This document shows, one piece after another, positions 1-10,713 of a stretch of DNA of 64,000 nt (its first letter is position 1; each line of letters starts with the position of its first letter). Below the pieces are notes generated by a model. That model was given only the letters and a program-made list of their open reading frames with translations. It ran no database searches and was not told the DNA's origin. The stretch comes from Porpolomopsis calyptriformis (lineage: Eukaryota > Basidiomycota > Agaricomycetes > Agaricales > Hygrophoraceae). The translations under genes and the position numbers were made by a program. The stretch spans positions 1,364,001-1,428,000 of the forward strand of contig OX621163.1 of the NCBI GenBank assembly GCA_951640195.1, written 5' to 3'.

Positions 1-914
1 GTACCATATCGAGAACTTGCGGCGAAGAAGTTGGTAACTTGGTACCCAAAAGCTTCGCGACCCAGATCCATGTCATTTCACGCAAGCACATGTCAGGGCA
101 ATCAGCATGCTTACATGCATAGTAGGCGTGTTCCATAATAGCCATGAGCTGGATTGTGTTGTACCCGAGGTTCTTGATCCTTGCCAAAACATTTTGAGTA
201 AACTCCTTATATGTCCCAACTCGCTCCTCGGTAGTTGAAATCCCCACATGGGCTTCATACACCCTCACGTTGCTTGGCTTCCGTGGACGGGGATGTTTGA
301 ATATGTACCGCTCTTTTGCGGAAGGGTTCCAAAAATGGGCGTCATAGACCGGGGATTTGCTCAGATCTTGAGTTACACGTTTAATCCAGGCAGGAACACG
401 TTCAATGCGTTCATTGGAAGGAAGAACCATGGAAATCTCGGGACAGGGGTGTCAGATACAAAGACAACCGGCTAGAGGACATGACACTACCTTGAGTTTC
501 GAGTCATGGGGAATAGCGCAGGCTCCATGTGATTGAGGTGGTACTACGATCTCCCAGACGCCAAACTCATCCTTTTTCATTGGATGCGAAGTGCGGTCCC
601 AGTCATCTACGGTCGTGAATTAGATTTGTCATGAAGTAGGTATGTTATGTGAAAGTCATCTCACTGAAGTCGCCAATTAGATAAGCTTCTTTGGCATTGG
701 GAGCCCACTCTCGGTAGATGACCTCGCTGACCTCGCCGACGTTGAAGCCCAACTTGAGGTATCCCTTGGTAAAATGATCAAACCCCCCTTCCTGCTGGAT
801 GGTATCCTTCCACTTTCTGTATGCTTCGTGTCGATGCAGGATGTCGGGGAGGTTAGGTTCGAGATATCCGTCGATTTTCAAGACAGTCTTGGGGTCAAGT
901 GCTGGTGTCGACAT
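1..914 (-). CDS. GLC3: 1,4-alpha-glucan (glycogen) branching enzyme, N-terminal part, cut by window edge
   Basis: Transfers alpha-1,4-glucan segments to alpha-1,6 branch points in cytosolic glycogen. I read four exons on the minus strand: 665-914, 491-606, 115-436 and 1-52, separated by introns of 58, 54 and 62 nt. Joining them restores branching-enzyme N-terminal sequence: a [17 protein letters not shown] stretch followed directly by [10 protein letters not shown] (carbohydrate-binding module 48), then [29 protein letters not shown] and the barrel start [23 protein letters not shown]. The ATG at 912-914 gives the usual short leader before the CBM48. Catalytic residues lie beyond the left edge, so activity cannot be judged. 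The 3' neighbour on the same strand is haspin; the gap between them is 126 bp. Confidence 0.95.
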
Positions 915-1040
915 CGTTCTAAAACAAAAAGTTAAAATTTCAAGACTGGAGATCTTGTTATGACGCAATAGTACATACCCTAACCCTAATTCAGCACTAA
1001 TGATACAGACTTAATAAATCATCGAAAGATCACCAGCCAA

Positions 1041-3885
1041 CTAAAGCAACCACCCCCTCTTGACTGCATATTTGACTACCTCACTCGCACTCTGCGGCCT
1101 AGCATCTGAAACCACAACCTTCCCGATAGGATCCTTCTTTCTTCCCTTTCTTTTCCCACCAGACAGCGTTTTGGGCTTCACGGCGTTGCATAGCAACTTT
1201 TCGACCTCAATAAGGCAGTCGTAGCAATGTTGTTCCGTAAAAAACGTCTGACTTGGAGCAGGCTCAGATGTTGATTGACGCGGGCTGACCGGCAGGCTCA
1301 GATGTTTTGAGTATAAGAGCTTGCGTGTCAGGTAATGAAGCCACTTTAGACACAAGGTTAGTATGAGGAAAGTGAACGATAAAGGGACCTCCTAACCATG
1401 ACATTTGTCAGAGGTCTAAAGTCCTCCCAAGCACCCTGAATGTGTTCCCTCATAATCCGGTACACCTCGAACTGATAGTCACCTTTATACAGCTGCATCA
1501 AATCCAACCAGCCACCAGAACGCAAAAACAAACTAACCTTCCCCCATAAATGTCTCGTCTGAAAACGGAGTCCAGTACACCTGATCTCCGTCTATTTCAT
1601 CTCTCGCATTCATTCTTGATAGTCCCAGATCAATTATGGTCGCCCTTACACCATAAACTGGTTGGTCCATTGCAACAGATCTTGGTCCGTTTTCCGACAG
1701 CCTATCATTCTTAACCTTGGGTGGTGCAAGTTCAGTGGTGGGGATATTTCTAACGAGAATTTGGCCCCAATGAAGATCACGGTGCTGAACAGATTTGGTT
1801 AACGGATTACAGCAAAGTTGATTGGAAAGTCGCGAACCTCGAATGATGCCAACTGCTCGGCCCGCGCGAGCGCCCTTGTTACCTGCCAAAACAAACTGCA
1901 AGCCTGCCTCCACCCATTCTTGTTCCCATTCGTGAACCTATAGGCTTCAAGGTCGGGTCCCCCGTTTGGCAGGACAATTATGGTGTATACTTGGGAAACA
2001 CCGAAAGTATCTGCAGAAAATACGAGTCTGCATTACTGAAGTGCAATATGCTGTATGTGTGTGGTAAATTGGACGCACCAGGGCGAACATTTTCTGAACC
2101 TTTTCTCTCGAAGTACTCATCCCATAGCTCCAGCAGAATTTCAGGATATTTTCCTCTCACCACATATGTCCTCAAAAGCTTCACAAACTCGCCACACATA
2201 TCCCCCATTGCGCGTGTCACAATTATTTCCTTCAGGACATCCTTCGCGTCGCTGGGTGGCGGTCCATCTCTCTCTTCTTCTCCCCCTTGTATCGTATTTC
2301 CATACGAGTTAGAGGGCTTCGACTTATTCTTATTCCACGCCTGAGTAGGAGTCGGTCCCTTCGCGCGGCCATCCAGAGTTTCATCTCTCAATGGGATAAT
2401 CTTGAGAACTACGTCTCCGATCCCAAATACTTCCGAATAACTCGCTTCCCCGATTTTCTTGAATCCTACCCCTCGGGATCTCCGCTTATTCTGCGTGTCC
2501 CATACAATAGTATCCCGCGGGAACATCTCGATAAACGCAGAAAATTCGTGCGGTCCGCATGTTTCTTGTGCACATTCTGCCAGTAACGGTATCAGATATT
2601 CTGGTGGAGGTTCGATATATACGCCGGTCCTCGCAGATTTGCGATTAGGGTCAGATGATTCTGGAAGTGCGAGGTCGAGGTCGAAGTCGAGATCGATGGC
2701 GGAGAACTCGAGGGAGAGGTCGGTGTCTGTGGAGGGTGAAGGAAGTATATTACGTTCGAAGGGGCAAAGGGGACGAAACCTTGGGTCTTTGCGGATAGGG
2801 GTAAGCTGACGAGGCCGCGGGACAGGTGAGGAGAAGTGTTGGTACAACTGTGCTTGTGGGATAAATGTAGGCGCGATTAGCAGTGGGTTAGAACGGTGTT
2901 GCAAGGGTTGGGAACGTGAAGTCTTGGGTAGAGGCCATACGGTTGAACCTATTGACGCGTCCGACTCTGGTTTGGATACAGTTGGTTTGTTCGAGGGAGA
3001 TAGCTTGGAGGAACGCGCTGAAAGACCAACGGGAGAGAATGGGCCGGCTGATTCAGTTTCGGGAGGATATCCTGAGGATAGGAGCCGAGCTGCATGACTA
3101 TTGGACTCGGTTGGTATTTCTAAAGGAATGGTGTCATCGAGATCCTCATCTGCTTCTGAGTCATCTGAAATGACAACTCTCGCCTTTGCCCTTCGAGCGA
3201 CACGTCGGGATATCCGGAAACACGTCTCCTCATCGCTATCGCATACGTCCTCAGCTTGCGCTACGTCTCCGTCGACCGACTTCACACTCCCAACCTCAAC
3301 CGTATCATTCCGAGGTTCAAGATCGATTGAGTTCATCACGACGTCTGTGCGAGAAACCCTCCGTTCTTGACTAATTTTCCGTCCATCTTGGTCCCAAACC
3401 AGGATCTCGACATCCACAAACGGTGAAAAAGATTTCTTCAAGCCAGAGGGAGTCCCTCTTTTTGTCTTTGTCTTCTTTCTCTGTACCTTGCCTTTCACAC
3501 CAATGGAAGATGATGAAACGTTGACGGGGCATGCACCCAATGGCCGTCGAGGTGGTGTGGTCATGATATTGTCGGTCTTGATGAGTGTCAAAGCACACGG
3601 TTCTCTCTCTGTATTCATGAGAGAAGCTGATGGTGGTGACGGCACAAGCGAAGAGCGTTTCTTCTTTTTCCGAATCTTCACAACATGAGGGGCGGGCAAG
3701 TTTGGTTTTGCAAGGACGGTAAACTCGTCGCGCCTCCGCATTCTTGGCACAACTGGAGCTCTGGGGATTGTCGGCACATCTAGCGGCAAAAACAGATCCC
3801 TCTTGTCTCGCTCGTCGGATACATTCACCACACGTTGGTTTCGTTTCCCATAGGAGAAAACCTGTTTTGTTCGAGTACCGAGCAT
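1041..3885 (-). CDS. Haspin-type serine/threonine kinase (histone H3 Thr3 kinase)
   Basis: Mitotic nuclear kinase that phosphorylates histone H3 at Thr3 and so recruits the chromosomal passenger complex. Five exons (2079-3885, 1838-2010, 1538-1784, 1397-1482, 1041-1343) sum to 871 codons with no frame break. The first ~450 residues are basic and Ser-rich. The kinase part begins near residue 473 with GFKKIGEASYSEVFG and a VLKI lysine, continues through VRPDTFGVSQVYTIIVLPNGGPDLEAY, then HRDLHWGQILV near residue 661, and ends with the haspin-type YQFEVYRIMR tail. The segment normally reading DYT in animal haspins is IIDLGLSR here. I chose the ATG at 3883-3885 because longer upstream readings run through the poly-T tail of the inserted LINE. 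The gene was originally head-to-head with PSF2, about 160 bp between start codons, and keeps its whole native upstream region. Confidence 0.93.
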
Positions 3886-4036
3886 GAGTAAAGCCAGAAG
3901 TGGTATGATGGTTACGAGCAGTAAGACGGAAAAATGAACGGGTACCAAAGGTAAAATCGTGCCACGAACAATGTTCGAGTATATATCAGTCAGCCGTGAG
4001 TTGAACCAAACTTGGTCGCGCCACACACGCCTGATC
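3886..4036. promoter_or_regulatory. Remnant of the haspin/PSF2 bidirectional promoter
   Basis: About 150 bp separate the haspin ATG from the left copy of the LINE target-site duplication. Before the insertion this was the whole intergenic space shared with PSF2, since the duplicated site reaches into the PSF2 start codon. It must therefore have carried promoter elements for both genes; now only haspin is adjacent to it. I see no clear TATA box. The role is inferred from the geometry, not from recognised motifs. Confidence 0.55.
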
Positions 4037-4049
4037 ACATGACCGCGAT
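4037..4049. repeat. Left copy of 13-bp target-site duplication (acatgaccgcgat)
   Basis: Identical to 9745-9757 and directly followed by the poly-T run 4050-4062. This is the expected arrangement for a minus-strand LINE inserted by target-primed reverse transcription. Confidence 0.95.
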
Positions 4050-4314
4050 TTTTTTTTTTTTTGTATTCAGCATTTATATACCGCAACAAGCAAACAAATG
4101 TGCTAAGACGCGGTGGTTAACTCTATAATACTTGTAGCTAACCCTGCTGCTTTGGTCGTGGGCGTGTGGGGGGTTAGGCCCCAGGGCTTTGGGTGACACA
4201 GTGAGTTTCGTGAGTTTTGGGTTACGTTGGGGGGTGTCTTGTTGTGCACGATTGGCACTGTTTTCGGTATTTAAGAGAATATGGGATCCTAGCGCCATGT
4301 TCCTAACCATTGAC

Positions 4315-7300
4315 CTAGTCTTCTTGGGTCAGGTTTCCTTCATTGTCGTCCAGTTGAACCGTAACTATGGGCTCCTCATCGAAGGTGGGGGGTTTAGGTT
4401 TGGCGTATGGTTTGCCTGATTTGGTGAATGCTCCGGATTTGAGTACGAATGTGATGAGGGCATCTACGCCTTTGATTGTCCCCACAATCTCGGGCAGTGA
4501 GATGTTTCTTGATGCTTTCCGTAGTAGGTCGCGGTGGTCGTCGTATTGAGGGCAGTCACGTATAATGTGTTCTCGCGTTTGTAGAGGTTCCCCGCAGGGG
4601 CATTTGGTGTCCTCTGTCGGTACGAATCTTGAGTAGTATTCTCCTGTGTATCCATGGCCTGTGCGGCATTGCGTAACACGTCCAAAGAGTTCCCTCTTTT
4701 GTTGTAGCTGTACAAGTCGTTTGGATGGTTTGGTTGTTGGTTCAAAGCGGTTGGCTGGGGCAAAGCAGCCGGTTCGTGGGGTTGATTTCCATAGGCGGAT
4801 CCAGTCCTTTTGTAGTCTCTCCTTGGCGCGTCTACGTGCATTTGAGTATGTGCCGGTTGTTGGCAGGGCACTCTCTAAGTTGGCACCCTCCTTGGCAAGT
4901 TGGTCGGCCTTCTCATTGCCAGTAATATTGCTATGGCTTGGGGTCCATTTGAGTGATACGGAGTGAGTTGGGTTGGTGTCGAGGAAGTGTGTTATGTCTT
5001 GGTAGAAGGTGTATGCCGTTAATTGGCCGGGGCTGGGTGTGGGATTGAGGATGGATTGGATGGCAGATGAGTTGTCGGCATAGAAGTGGAGGTTTGTGAT
5101 GATTGGGTCGGTGGCCGCTATTCTGATCGCCATTTTTGCGCCTAGCATGAGCGCGCTCAGTTCAGCGTCGTAGACTTCTGCATTGGATCCTAGTCCTATG
5201 CTTCGGGTGCATATCTCTTGTCCTTTGTGGTAGATGGCTACTCCTGCGCCCACACGTCTGACTTGGTGTACGAGTCTTAGCGATCCATCTGTGTATACAA
5301 CTAGGTTTGATGGGTGTCTGGCTAGTTTGTCGGTCTGCTGAATATGTTCTCTTGTTGCGGCTCTCTTGCCTTTCGCCAGGTTTTCTCCTGAGACCTGTAG
5401 GTGTTGGCCAAAGTCTGACTGTAGGCGGCGCCACGGGGGAAGTAGGAATGGGAAGAGTCGTTCGTTGTTGCTGCTCGTAAGGTGTGCAACTTGTTGTAGT
5501 TGGGGGGGTTTTTTCTTTGGGTGATGGGCGTGGTTCCACTGTATTGGTGGTGGGGCTGAGGGGGGGACTCCTGCGCGCCACGAGTTGTCGAGGCGCTGTA
5601 TGACCAGGTTGTTTGTACTGAGCTTGTTAAAGCGGATTGCGGTTCTTCTTTTTTCCAGGTCGAGGGTGAGGTGGATTGGTGGGATTGATGCCTCTATTTC
5701 CAGTGCTTGGATTGGGGAGGTTCGGAAGGCTGCGCAGATGAGGCGGAGTGCTCGGTGCTGTATGCGTGCCAGTTCCTTTATGTGACACTTCTTCTTGTCC
5801 ACCAGGTAGCACTGGCATAGGTCATTACTGGGATGACGCATGATTTGTAGAGTTGTCGGAGGTGTGTTGGTGACAGGCCTCGTACCGTGTTTGCCAGCAT
5901 GGTCAGGCCGTTCACAGAGGTTTCTGCTCGGGAGGCTAGGTTTTTGACATGGTGGTTGAAGAGGAGTTTTCGGTCGAAGTATACGCCAAGCCATTTTACT
6001 GTTGCAGCTGGTGTTATGGTGGAGTATGAGTTGTCATATTCTTGTAGTCGAATTGATGGGGATCCGTCCTTGGGGCGTCTTGTGTAGTGCATTAGTTCGC
6101 GTTTCGCAAGGTCGGGTGCTAGGCCTGCCCTGCGCAGCCAGATGTCTGTTTTGCGGTATGCTGCGGTGAGGATGGTGATGTTTGTATCTAGCGAGTTTGA
6201 TGAGACGAATAGTTTTCCATCGTCGACGTAGATGAATAGTGTGACTGGGGTGGGGTTGTCTGGTAGGGGGAGGGTGTTGTTTTCTGGGAGAGCTTGTTCT
6301 TCGAATATTTCCAGAAGTTCTGCGCTATAGAAGGAGGCTAGAATGGGTGAGACGGGTGATCCTTGTGGGATTCCATTTTCGACATTTTTCATCTCGCCTC
6401 TTATTCCATCCAGGCATACGGCAGCTTCCCGGTCCGTGAGGAAGGATGCTACCCATTTGACAATTTGGAGTGGGACGTGTTTTCGTCGTAGTTCATGGAG
6501 TAGTCGGTCGTGGTTAACGAAGTCGAAGTATCCCTTGATGTCAAACGTTAGGGCTGTTGTGACCTTTCCATTGGCCCAGGCCGTTTGGATATCATTTGTG
6601 AAAGAGAGGGTGGCATCTGATGTGGAATAATTTGAGCGGCCGCCAAATTGGCTGCCTGGTACTAGGTTGTGTCGTCCGACTAGGTACGTGAGGCGGCGGG
6701 CTACGATTTTCTCTAGTATTTTCCCAAGGCATTCTAGTAGTTGGATGAGCCTGTAGGCTCTTGGGTTGGAGTAGTCGGGTCTTCTTGGTTTGGGTAAGAC
6801 CACTGCGATCGCTCGGCGCCAGGCTTTGGGGTGGTAGCCTAACTGGAGGCACTTATGGAGTAGTGCTGTTATTAGGTCTTCCGCCCCTTGCCAGGCCCAG
6901 CGGATTATCTTGTAGTTCATTTGGCTCCAGCCTGGTGCCGTTTTCGTGCTAGTGTCTACGATTGCCTCGTGAATTTCTTCTCGGGTGATGTCGTAGAAGG
7001 GTATGTCGTTTGGGTCTTCCTGGGTGAGGTTGGGGGTATAGGTGACGTCTAGGGGGGGGGGTGCTTGGAAGAGTTCGTTGCGTATCGCATCGCATTTGTC
7101 GGTATGTGTTGTTGCTGGCGGGAGGTTTGGGCCTCTTGATATGGCTGGTGTGGGGTAGTTGCGGGTTCCTTTGGACCAGTTTCGGAGGCCCCATATATCT
7201 TTATTTGTGGCCTCTTCTGTTATTTGGTTGGCCCAACTTGCCTTGGCGTGTTTGCAGAGCCTTTTGAAGAAGTTTCGGGCTCGGGCTATTTCTGCTTGGA

Positions 7301-8408
7301 TTACGTGGTTGCGTTGGCCCAGTATCTCTTCTAGGGTTCGTTCGTCCTCTTGCAGTTTGTTTAGGTTTCGGGTAGCTGCTGATAGTTCCTCGTTCCACCA
7401 TGGTCGTGCTTTAGGGCTTGAGATTCTGGCTGGTACCGTGTTTTCTGTTGCCTCTTGCATAGCATCAGTAAGTAGCGTGGACGTGGCGTCTAGGTCTTGT
7501 GGGGTTAGCTGAAGGTTATCGTTGAGAAGTATGTTGAGGGCTTCTTGGCGGTTTGCTATAGCAGCATGGAAGGCTCGGGACCAGTCTTCTTCTTTTGCCT
7601 CTTTGAAGTTGTATCTTGTGCCCGCTACGTTTTCGATTACGTTACGGCCTTGGTCGATTGTCCATTGGATCGCGCAGTGGTCTGAGCCAAAGGATAGGCT
7701 GGGGTTTACCGCCCAGTCTTTAATTACGTTGTGGTTGTGGGCTTGGGCATTTGCGAAGGTGAGGTCGATGGTGGAGCTTTTCCCTCTGGAGCCATGGGGG
7801 GTATAGGTGATCACGCCTTTTTGGTTGAGCAGGGTGAAGCCTTGTTCAGCAAGCCAGTTTACAGTGGCGTTGGTTTGGTCATTGTTGCGGGTTGTTCCTT
7901 CTGACCAGAGTGGGTGGTGTAGGTTCCAGTCGCCAGTGATAATGGTCGGGGTATTTTGCGGGAGGTTCAGTCGTTGTACTTGATTGGCGCTGGACTCTGC
8001 ACGCTTTCGTGGGTCGTTGTATATATTTATGATGGTTACAGTGGGGTGGTTTGGTTGCGTTATGTCGAGGATTTGGGCGTCGAGGTCTTGCATTAGGTCT
8101 GATCTCAGGGTGACGTTGAAGTCGGGGCGCTTGCGGTAGTAGGCCATGACCCTGGGGGTCGTACCCTCATTTATGGTGGGTAGCGGTAGGATGGGTGACC
8201 AGGCTGGGTGGCCTATCGGGCCAATGATGGGGTCGCCTGTTGGTCCGGTCCCTATTCGTGCCCACCGGGGTTCTTGTAGTAGGATTAGGTCCGTGTCTCT
8301 TACTTTTTCATTTAGTATTGCATGAGTAGCCTCTGGTTGTCGATTGATATTGAGTTGAATGATGCGTATAGGGTTGGTGGTAGGTGTGCCGTTACCGTTT
8401 CTATTCAT
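4315..8408 (-). pseudogene. LINE ORF2: endonuclease, reverse transcriptase and RNase H, one frameshift
   Basis: Frame one runs from the ATG at 8406-8408 to a stop at 5778. It holds an EEP/APE endonuclease (IIQLNINR, LLQEPRW, ITGDWNLHHPLWSEG, GSDHCAIQW), then a reverse transcriptase (FGGRSNYSTSDA, ALTFDIKGYFDFVNH, NGIPQGSPVSPILASF, FIYVDDGKLF). Immediately after the VIPVMTYASATWW stretch the homology moves to another frame, which runs to a stop at 4315. That frame holds CHIKELARIQHRALR, an RNase H domain (VVYTDGS, YDAELSALMLG, FYADNSSAI, WTPSHSNITGNEKADQLAKEG) and a C-terminal CPCGEPLQTREHIIRDCP zinc-binding motif. The switch lies near 5790-5805 in an A/G-rich run and looks like a one-base indel. 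The catalytic residues themselves are present. Confidence 0.93.
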
Positions 8409-9742
8409 TTAGGTGTGGTGGGGGGGCCGTGGGTCTGGGGTTTTGGCGGAGGATCCTTTCTATTTGCTCACGGGTGGTTCCCTGGGGGGCTATCCTCAGC
8501 ATGGCATCTATATTGGGTTGTATGTCGGGCATCTCAAATCGGTTTGTTATGGGCTGTGGTTGGGATTGGGTGGTTGGTGGGTTTCGAGCCGGCTGCTTCC
8601 CTTTCCGTTTAGGGTTGATAGTTTGCCAATCACTGGTGGGGGGGTTGGTAGCGGTTGTTGGGGGGTTGGTGTGTGGTTTGTGCCTCTCGTTGGCTCGGGC
8701 TGTGCCGTATCGTAGGATCCGTTCTGGGCAGCGGCGGGAGTCGGCTGGGTGGTGGTGGTCTGGGTTGTTTTTGCAGTGTAGGCATCGTAGTTTGTGTAGG
8801 CAGGTGGGGGTTGTATCGCCCATGTCGCAGTCAGAGTGGGGGGGGCATAGTGTGCAGGTGGCACGATGATCCTCCTCCGTGTGGTTTTCACCACATAGTC
8901 TGCAGCGGTTGGTCGGGGACTCGCAGGACGTTGCGACGTGGTCAAATTTCCAGCATTTCTTGCATTGGACAAGGGGTGGGCGTTCAGCGTATTGGCGGAG
9001 GTAGGCATTACGGCCGAAGGCCGCTAGGGTTCGTACTTCTTTTAGCAAGTAGTTGGCTTGTTCCGATTCTTCTGCAGCAAAGACGATTGATGAGTATGCT
9101 TGGGATGCAAGCTCCTCTTTCGTCCTCATCCAGCGTGGGGGGGCAGTGATCTTGAGTTCTGAGTATATCGGGTTGTTGGCGAGGAGTTCGTTATGGATGG
9201 TCTCTGGCTCGTAGACACCAGGCATTGTGTCGAAGGCGCCTGTCCGAATGCCGTTTACTTGGATTTTTATCCAGCGTTTGTCCTCTCGTACTATCGTGTC
9301 TTGCGGGTCGGCAATGTGGTGGGTAAATCTGTTCTTGAACTTTACAAGTTCTGCAGCTGTTTGGTCTGCGCGGGTGAACAGTACGCAGTTTCCGTTGGCA
9401 TTCCACTTGACTGATACTACTCGTAGGTGTTTGGAGTTTTCGTGTTCGCTGAGCGTTCTGTTGATGTTTTCAATCAGTACATTCGCTTGTGGTCGTGCAC
9501 TTGGTTCTAGTCCATTTGGGAGGATCTGGACTAAGAGGCGCGTTGGGTGGTGGGCATTGAGGGGGTTGGCTGGGGGTTTGGTTCCGTAGGCTGGGTTGTT
9601 GGTTATTGGGGGTAGGGGGAGTTGTGTTGGGGGAGGGGGTCCTCGAGGAGTTGGTGGGGGTGGGGGTGGTTCCAGGCATGTGTTTGGTGATCTCGGCAAT
9701 TTGGGTTTCTATCGTTTGGATCATTTTTCCGAAGTCCCCCAT
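8401..9742 (-). pseudogene. LINE ORF1: gag-like RNA-binding protein with CCHC zinc knuckles
   Basis: The main reading frame runs from about 9699 to a stop at 8401. It has a Pro-rich N-terminus, an RRM-like central region, then clustered Cys/His motifs: CKKCWKFDHVATSC, CRLCGENHTEEDHRATC and CLHKLRCLHCKNNPDHHHPADSRRC. The best natural start, MGDFGKMIQTIETQIAEITKHM at 9742, lies in another frame. The crossover falls in a C-rich tract around 9650-9680, so a frameshift there is likely. The ORF1 stop overlaps the ORF2 ATG: 8401-8408 contains the start of ORF2 followed at once by the ORF1 stop in the other frame. This suits termination-reinitiation. Confidence 0.85.
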
Positions 9743-9744
9743 TT

Positions 9745-9757
9745 ACATGACCGCGAT
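9745..9757. repeat. Right copy of 13-bp target-site duplication
   Basis: Same 13 bases as 4037-4049. The last two bases are the A and T of the PSF2 ATG (9756-9758), so the LINE inserted right at the PSF2 translation start and the duplication rebuilt the ATG. Confidence 0.95.
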
Positions 9758-10620
9758 GTCTCTTCCTCAATCTCTCCGAACGTCTGTAACGCCTCCTGAA
9801 CTCGAGTTGGTAGCCTCCGAAGAGCTCATAGAAATCATTCCACTCGTTTCTATGGAGAAAACCGCGTTTATCTCCGTGCTTTACTCGCCCTTTATCGTTT
9901 TCTTCCGCCATGCTTAATCCCAATATTAGGGTGCGTACGGACCTTTTCGACCCCCAGCAAAGTGCAGCGTGCCCCTCTGGATGGCAGTGAATTTAAAACT
10001 GAAGAAAAAGTGCCATATAGTCCCCCCGGACTGGCTTAGTGTCGGTTCGTGGCCCTGAGGATCTGGTCAAATAACATATATGTGATCGAGTGACATGTAG
10101 ACTTTCTGCAAGAACGTTTGGCACGCGAAACAATGCAGCCCGAATTTAGCGATCTCCCATTCCGTTTTTTGGAGGTTTCAAAGGTCCTCTTGGACGTGTC
10201 AGTCCCCTGCACTACTTCGTGTCGGCCTGTGCATTCATCAACACAACTCATCGCAATACACATCTAGTGCCTCAGATGACCTCCAACATCCTGATAAGAT
10301 CCGTGTCCTGCTGCAAGACCTTCGTGAGGCCCGGCAAGCCAAAAGCCGCGACGGTCTGCAAAAGCTCGATCACAGTGAGCTCAGTGTACGTTCGTGACAT
10401 GATGTAACCGAGACCCTGTTCCCATTCAAGCGGAAATTAGCTGCCTCACCTCTGTTCAATGGAGATTAACGAGATCAGGCCTTTCTTTGTTCGCGCCATG
10501 AGCGTCCTCACGCAGCTCGTACACCAACCCATCCCTGGTATGCATCCCAAATCTTGGGTGTCTGAGTTGACATTGATAATGATTATTGGCCATCCAGAGG
10601 CATCAACAGTACCATTCTGA
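9756..10620 (+). CDS. PSF2: DNA replication complex GINS subunit PSF2
   Basis: Subunit of the GINS tetramer, part of the CMG replicative helicase. Six exons (9756-9875, 9930-10044, 10101-10197, 10268-10385, 10441-10537, 10598-10620) give 189 residues, close to the 185 of human PSF2. Diagnostic stretches are [58 protein letters not shown] and [16 protein letters not shown]. All splice sites are GT-AG and the coding sequence is intact. The LINE ends 11 bp upstream of the ATG, so the gene has lost its own 5' UTR and promoter; transcription must start inside the LINE's antisense 5' end or farther away. It converges on YVC1, with 93 bp between stops. Confidence 0.95.
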
Positions 10621-10713
10621 TTCCCCACGCCTACACTGTCCTTGTGGGATGGCGAGGGGTACGATATGTATTCAGAACAGATCACATAATTATCAGGCGG
10701 TTCTGATCCCCCT

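Larger units (their letters stand above)
4050..9744 (-). mobile_element. Non-LTR retrotransposon (LINE, Tad-like), nearly full length
   Basis: A 5,695-bp element on the minus strand bounded by a perfect 13-bp duplication. Its 3' end (low coordinates) carries a poly(A) tail seen as T-run 4050-4062, then a roughly 250-bp 3' UTR. It encodes a gag-like ORF1 with CCHC zinc knuckles and an ORF2 with an APE-type endonuclease, a reverse transcriptase with a YVDD box and a terminal RNase H. This order is known for fungal Tad-clade LINEs. The element has no LTRs. The 5' end falls within a few bases of an ORF1 ATG, so the 5' UTR is missing or very short. Perfect duplications point to recent insertion, but two apparent frameshifts suggest this copy is no longer autonomous, or that it inserted already damaged. 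Confidence 0.97.

Noticed and set aside
978..989. Telomere-like CCCTAACCCTAA
   Set aside because: Only two units, inside a gene-dense region between two intact genes; best explained by chance.
3886..4089. N-terminal extension of haspin upstream of 3885
   Set aside because: It reads through the duplication and the LINE poly-T tail (a Lys run), so it is created by the insertion and not ancestral coding sequence.
8384..9149. Long plus-strand open frames inside the LINE
   Set aside because: They are antisense to ORF1, rich in Gly/Trp/Cys from the G-rich strand and match no family.
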